A stretch of DNA of 64,000 bases from Candidatus Woesearchaeota archaeon (GTDB lineage Archaea; Nanobdellota; Nanobdellia; Woesearchaeales; JABMPP01), in the NCBI GenBank assembly GCA_018303405.1, contig JAGVYD010000009.1, forward strand, positions 1 to 64,000. The letters are read 5' to 3'. Each line of letters begins with the position of its first letter. The stretch's first letter is position 1. The notes below the pieces were generated by a model. It worked only from the letters and a program-made list of their open reading frames with translations. It did not search any database and was not told the origin of the DNA. Both the position numbers and the translations under genes were made by a program. Shown one piece after another: positions 60,594-64,000 of the stretch.

Positions 60594-60669
60594 GGTATCA
60601 CATTCTTTGCTTTCTAAACCATCTGGATTCAACCCATCTGGATTCTTATCCTATGCATCAGTAATTTGT

Positions 60670-60733
60670 CAAGAACCACCTGCCAGAGACCGGTGGAATG
60701 TCATGTTTGGTTCCACAGACCTCGTGGTTCTTG
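60670..60733 (-). ncRNA. Candidate structured RNA in the aminotransferase/PEPC gap
   Basis: In the 198-bp gap between two minus-strand genes, CAAGAACCAC (60670-60679) pairs with GTGGTTCTTG (60724-60733) and encloses GTGGAA/TTCCAC (60693-60698 with 60711-60716). On the minus strand the outer stem is followed at once by ACA, the layout of an archaeal H/ACA guide, but no convincing kink-turn is seen. ACCGGTGG here also matches CCACCGGT at 60785-60792, so alternative pairing is possible. Confidence 0.35.
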
Positions 60734-60791
60734 AGCATGCTCAGAATTTTCCTGCCAAGTGGAAGAAAATGCATGCAAAGCTTGCCACCGG

Positions 60792-61967
60792 TTACAGACT
60801 TGACGGAAAATTCTGACATTTTATAAAACTTTCCAGTCTGTCCATGCCTTCTGCAAGTTTTTTCATGGATGTCGCATAGCTTATCCTGAGATATCCCTCG
60901 GAACCGAATCCCGCGCCGGGCACAACTGAGACATGGGCCTTTTCCAGGAGCTGCAGCGCAAATTTCCTGGAATCCTGCTCTATCCCTGATATGTCAGGAA
61001 ACGCATAAAAGGCGCCGTCTGGGACCTTGCAGCGCATGCCCTTGATCTTGCTCAGCCTCTGCATCGCGTAATCCCTTCTCTTCCGGAATTCCTGTGCCAT
61101 CTTCTCCGAGTCTGATTGCCCTTGCTTGAGGGCATACAGGGCTGCTGCCTGGGAAATGCTGCTTGGGTTGCTAGTGACTTGGCCCTGCAGTTTGACCATG
61201 GCCTTGATGATTTCTTCCGGGCCTGCTGCGTACCCTATCCGCCACCCTGTCATGGAGTATGCCTTTGAAACCCCGTTGACAGTTATTGTATGCTCCTTTA
61301 CATTATCATTGAATGATGCTATGCTAAAGTGCTCTTTTCCATATGTTATTTTTTCGTATATCTCATCGGATATGAGCATAATCCCTTTTTCAACAGCCAA
61401 ATCCGCAATTTTAACCAATTCCTTTTTCTCGATGACCGCGCCGGTTGGATTGCAGGGAGAGTTGAGGATTATGAGCTTGGTTTTTTTGGTGACTTTGGAT
61501 GCAATATTCCTGGCTGTAACCTGAAATCCTTCGGTTGGGGCAATGACAGGCTGGGCCTCGGCAAGCTTGACCTGCTCAGTGTATGTGGCCCAGTAGGGAG
61601 CAGAGATTATTGCTTCATCCCCTTTTTCCAGCAATACCTGGCAGATGTTGTAAAGCGCCTGCTTAGCGCCGACACAAACAATAATGTTCTTTGGCAGGTA
61701 GGCCAATCCATTGTCCTGTTGAAGCTTATCGCAAATTGCCTGGCGCAGCTCAAGGGTGCCTGCCACATCTGTGTATTTTGTTTTGCCTGCCTCAACAGCT
61801 GCTATTGCAGCTTCTCTGGCCGGCCCCACAGTTGGGAAGTCCGGCTCGCCTGCACTCAGGCTGACGACATCTATCCCTGAGTGGATGAGCTCCCTTGCCT
61901 TCTGCTCAAACGCAAGTGTCTGGCTTTCTTCAATGCCGAGAATTCTCTGGCTAAGCTTGATTCCCAT
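60792..61967 (-). CDS. Class I/II pyridoxal-phosphate aminotransferase (aspartate-type)
   Basis: 391 residues from ATG 61967. Aminotransferase motifs: SLSAGEPDFPTV, YTDVAGTLELRQAI, SPCNPTGAV (Asn), SDEIYEKITY (Asp/Tyr), VNGVSKAYSMTGWRIGY (PLP lysine in SKAYSMTGWR) and YLRISYATS (substrate Arg). Closest by motifs to thermostable aspartate aminotransferases (subgroup I-gamma). Same strand as the PEPC gene and probably linked in aspartate synthesis. Confidence 0.94.
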   Translation of the reverse strand: MGIKLSQRILGIEESQTLAFEQKARELIHSGIDVVSLSAGEPDFPTVGPAREAAIAAVEAGKTKYTDVAGTLELRQAICDKLQQDNGLAYLPKNIIVCVGAKQALYNICQVLLEKGDEAIISAPYWATYTEQVKLAEAQPVIAPTEGFQVTARNIASKVTKKTKLIILNSPCNPTGAVIEKKELVKIADLAVEKGIMLISDEIYEKITYGKEHFSIASFNDNVKEHTITVNGVSKAYSMTGWRIGYAAGPEEIIKAMVKLQGQVTSNPSSISQAAALYALKQGQSDSEKMAQEFRKRRDYAMQRLSKIKGMRCKVPDGAFYAFPDISGIEQDSRKFALQLLEKAHVSVVPGAGFGSEGYLRISYATSMKKLAEGMDRLESFIKCQNFPSSL

Positions 61968-62113
61968 GACTGAATAGATGAAATGAGGGTATAATATTAA
62001 AGTTGCCGATTTCCATTGTGAATTATGGAAATAGTATGGAGATGCCATGGCAAATAACGGGACTGAATAAAAATTCAGAAAAGAATAAATAGTGCCTAAA
62101 ACAAGGCAATCCC

Positions 62114-62629
62114 ATGTTCTTCAGGATAAAGAGAATTAATGGAAAAGAATATGCGTACATTGTAAAAAACAAGTGGACGCAAAATGGCTGCAGGCAGAAA
62201 GTTGTAGGCTATGCGGGAAGGGTGTTTAAGCCTGATAAGCTGCGGGAAATAACATTTGAGGATTTCATTGCAAAGATACTGAAAAAAAACCATTCAGAAT
62301 ACCTGCAAAAAATGGATTTTGACGAGGCCATAATGGATTTGGCCAAATGGCAGCTTTATGTCCACGGCGCTGAAATAAGTGGAGATATGGCCCAGTTTGC
62401 AGAATTCTTTGTGACCCTGGCCGGGAACAATGTCCTGGCTGGCAAAAAAAATGTTGCACTGAAAATGAATGAGGGTTATTTTTGCACACGAAACCTAAAA
62501 GCAATAATGGCAGCCGGGATAAGGGAAAGCGAGGATGACCTGGGCTCGGATTTTGCGCATAGCCTTGTCAATGCAGGATTAATTGTCCCAAAGGATGTGT
62601 TCGTGAAACTGTATGAGAAATTGAGCTGA
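62114..62629 (+). CDS. Conserved hypothetical protein
   Basis: 171 residues. The opening MFFRIKRINGKEYAYIVKNKW... with RQKVVGYAGRVF resembles the N-terminal beta domain common to many archaeal proteins and to IS1634-like transposases, but no catalytic domain follows; the rest is helical. A TATA-like AATAAATAG lies about 30 nt upstream. Function unknown. Confidence 0.7.
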   Translation: MFFRIKRINGKEYAYIVKNKWTQNGCRQKVVGYAGRVFKPDKLREITFEDFIAKILKKNHSEYLQKMDFDEAIMDLAKWQLYVHGAEISGDMAQFAEFFVTLAGNNVLAGKKNVALKMNEGYFCTRNLKAIMAAGIRESEDDLGSDFAHSLVNAGLIVPKDVFVKLYEKLS

Positions 62630-62733
62630 AAATGCAAGGCGGTTTAGCAAAAAATATATAAGGCTGATGAGTTAAGAATATGATAATTAAGAGTAATGAC
62701 CTATTTGAAAGAGTAGAGAAAAGAGGCAAGTTA

Positions 62734-63315
62734 ATGTTCAGGAAATCCGGGAAAGGCCAGGCAGCGCTTGAATTCTTGATGACCTATGGCTGGGCCATAT
62801 TGGTTGTGCTGATAGTTATTGGGGCCCTGGGCTACTTTGGCGTGCTTAACCCGTCAATCATGCTGCCTGAGAAATGCACATTGCAGCTGGGATTGAACTG
62901 CAAGAATCATATCTTGAGAATAACGCCAAGCGCTTCTCCGGCGATGCTAGATCCAAACAGCACAATATTTCTGGAACTGGAAAATGGTATGGGCAAGGGG
63001 ATTATTATTACAAGTTTCAATGTCACAGGAGGTTCCTTATCATGTGGTGTTACCACATCCGCTGCTCCGGTAGGGTCAATATGGAACGATGGATTCACAA
63101 GCAAGAATGGATGGCGTTTGCAGCAAGGCAGAACCAGGATCCTTGCACTTTATAATGTCACGCCAGATGCAGAATGGGCAGATTGCAAGCTGTCTCCGAC
63201 TCTTGCCAAGACAAAAGCCGATGTGGAGATAAGGTGGTACTTCGAGGACGCATCAGATATTTTCACGCACACCATGCGGGGAGAAATCCTTGCAAATGTA
63301 GAGGATTTGACATAA
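62734..63315 (+). CDS. Class III signal-peptide pilin-like protein, single copy
   Basis: 193 residues from ATG 62734, with GAGGCAAG upstream; ATG 62680, close to a TATA-box start (AAAATATATAAGG at 62651-62663), would add 18 residues. SGKGQAALEFLMTYGWAILVVL is the archetypal DPANN/archaeal pilin signal: cleavage between G and Q, E5-like glutamate, helix to about residue 32 (quoted in parts: GKGQAALEF, MTYGWA). Ectodomain about 150 residues with cysteines. Far from the main cluster, it may be a major pilin. Confidence 0.85.
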   Translation: MFRKSGKGQAALEFLMTYGWAILVVLIVIGALGYFGVLNPSIMLPEKCTLQLGLNCKNHILRITPSASPAMLDPNSTIFLELENGMGKGIIITSFNVTGGSLSCGVTTSAAPVGSIWNDGFTSKNGWRLQQGRTRILALYNVTPDAEWADCKLSPTLAKTKADVEIRWYFEDASDIFTHTMRGEILANVEDLT

Positions 63316-63355
63316 ATTCTTGAAGAAGAAAAATAGGCATAATTTTATGGATATT

Positions 63356-63811
63356 CTATTTGAAGTCTATCCTCATTTCCACGCCGTGCCTTTTGTAGCC
63401 GGATTTTTCATAGAATGCTACGGTTTTTTCGCTGCAATCAAGGATTGCTTTATAGCATCCGAGGGCTTTGGCTTTTTGAGTGGCGTGGCGCACAAGGGCA
63501 GAGCCTACTCCATGGCCTTCATGGCCTTGCCTGGCTGAAACGTCCTCTATATGGCCCACTTTTGACAGGCCGTGAATGAATTTTTCCTCGACCAGAAGCG
63601 TTGTAACGCCAACTATCTTTCCATCCTTTTCAGCCACAAAAAAGTGGTAGACTGGGTTTTTTGATATTTTTTTTAGATGGGCAATAGCTGATTCAGGGGT
63701 TGTGCCTTCAGTTGGCGCCAGGTTGTTGAGGCTCTCAAAAAATCCCGATGTAAAATCTTCTGGTTTGAGCTCCCTTATTTTGATATTTGAGTTTGACTCT
63801 GTTTTTTCCAT
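63356..63811 (-). CDS. GNAT acetyltransferase, glucosamine-6-phosphate N-acetyltransferase-like
   Basis: 151 residues. GHIEDVSARQGHEGHGVGSAL is read as the GNAT acetyl-CoA loop (Q/R-x2-G-x-G/A pattern in pieces QGHEGHGVG), then AKALGCYKAILDCSEKTVAFY in sense and GYKRHGVEM, strongly reminiscent of GNA1. It follows glmS by 1 bp on the same strand, which supports glucosamine-6-phosphate as substrate and a UDP-GlcNAc pathway for surface glycans or N-glycans. Confidence 0.85.
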   Translation of the reverse strand: MEKTESNSNIKIRELKPEDFTSGFFESLNNLAPTEGTTPESAIAHLKKISKNPVYHFFVAEKDGKIVGVTTLLVEEKFIHGLSKVGHIEDVSARQGHEGHGVGSALVRHATQKAKALGCYKAILDCSEKTVAFYEKSGYKRHGVEMRIDFK

Positions 63812-63812
63812 T

Positions 63813-64000
63813 TCATTCCACCGTCACGCTCTTGGCCAGGTTTCTGGGCTTGTCGATGTCGCAGCCCCGCAGGTCTGCTATATAGTACGCCAGCAGCTGA
63901 AGGGGGATTGTGCTCAGGACAGGCATAAGCACTTCAAGCGTTTTTGGTATAAAAATTACATCGTCTGCGATTTGGGTTATAAGGGTGTCACCTTCGCTGG
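63813..64000 (-). CDS. glmS: Glutamine-fructose-6-phosphate aminotransferase, C-terminal fragment at window edge
   Basis: Only the last 61 codons are in the window; the gene continues beyond 64000. The visible end reads [19 protein letters not shown], then [15 protein letters not shown], the universally conserved C-terminus of GlmS. Makes glucosamine-6-phosphate from fructose-6-phosphate and glutamine. Upstream partner of the GNA1-like gene. Confidence 0.93.
   Translation of the reverse strand, partial: SEGDTLITQIADDVIFIPKTLEVLMPVLSTIPLQLLAYYIADLRGCDIDKPRNLAKSVTVE

Noticed and set aside
60547-60816. Plus-strand ORF of 89 codons over the aminotransferase/PEPC gap
   Set aside because: Overlaps both neighbouring genes and runs through the inverted repeats; translation is not protein-like.
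62114-62629. Transposase remnant
   Set aside because: Only the N-terminal beta segment resembles IS1634-like transposases; no DDE domain, inverted repeats or target duplication is visible.
1-64000. CRISPR array
   Set aside because: No regularly spaced short direct repeats were found; repeats in the giant genes are coding.

Overview
The window is archaeal DNA and most likely belongs to a DPANN-type archaeon (Woesearchaeota/Diapherotrites-like; the phylum cannot be settled from the sequence alone). The evidence is archaeal replication and translation proteins (RadA, RPA, ABCE1/RLI, a primase that fuses PriS to a PriL-like Fe-S tail, archaeal-type PEP carboxylase, TrmI, DUF99), two tRNA genes with short introns at the canonical position next to the anticodon, TATA-box promoters about 26 nt ahead of many leaderless ATGs, and numerous class III (archaellin/pilin-like) signal peptides. 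G+C looks to be in the mid-40s percent, except for a strongly AT-rich block at 24397-24784 and a lower-GC island at 43440-46180.

Layout. (1) 1-39079 is almost wholly a same-strand cell-surface region. It opens with the end of a giant Ig-repeat membrane protein (1-7200). Eighteen consecutive proteins follow (7298-23057), each with a short basic N-terminus, a K/R-G or K-A-Q type processing motif and one hydrophobic helix. They include four tiny six-cysteine proteins, a pair of glycine-zipper paralogs, a helical-repeat protein, a protein with an amidase_3-like domain that has lost both zinc histidines, and a protein with an apparently intact lytic transglycosylase (SLT) domain plus fibronectin-like domains. 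After RPA (23341-24396) and a two-repeat HTH regulator comes a 4197-residue protein. It joins an extracellular subtilase, a phage-tail-like domain, long Ig and propeller arrays and a second membrane helix to a cytoplasmic HerA/VirB4-like ATPase and a DUF835-like domain. A coiled-coil protein ends the block. (2) 39220-42004 holds a conserved small protein, RadA, a TRAM-domain protein with a hairpin-rich leader, ThpR and tRNA-Arg. (3) 42012-43202 holds a lipoprotein and a small membrane protein. (4) tRNA-Cys (43341-43432) is followed by two toxin-antitoxin cargo modules, each ended by a copy of the tRNA 3' end, which looks like serial integration. (5) 46187-64000 is housekeeping: TrmI, DUF99, ABCE1, glutamine synthetase, Lrp, YggS-type PLP protein, an alkaline-phosphatase-superfamily enzyme, primase, a TOPRIM protein, a shortened NFACT/RqcH protein, PEP carboxylase, an aminotransferase, another pilin-like protein, a GNA1-like acetyltransferase and the end of GlmS.

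Most interesting possibility: the 38-kb surface region may encode an envelope-spanning machine for contact with another cell. It combines pilin-like parts, adhesive giant proteins, an exported protease, a peptidoglycan-type lytic enzyme and an ATPase tied to the surface through one polypeptide. Its function is inference. No pilus assembly ATPase, TadC-like platform protein or prepilin peptidase is seen in the window. Other notable points are an ABCE1 that keeps ligands for only one of its two Fe-S clusters, a MITE-like palindromic element with 8-bp flanking repeats at 10123-10302, and an RqcH-like protein without its C-terminal half.
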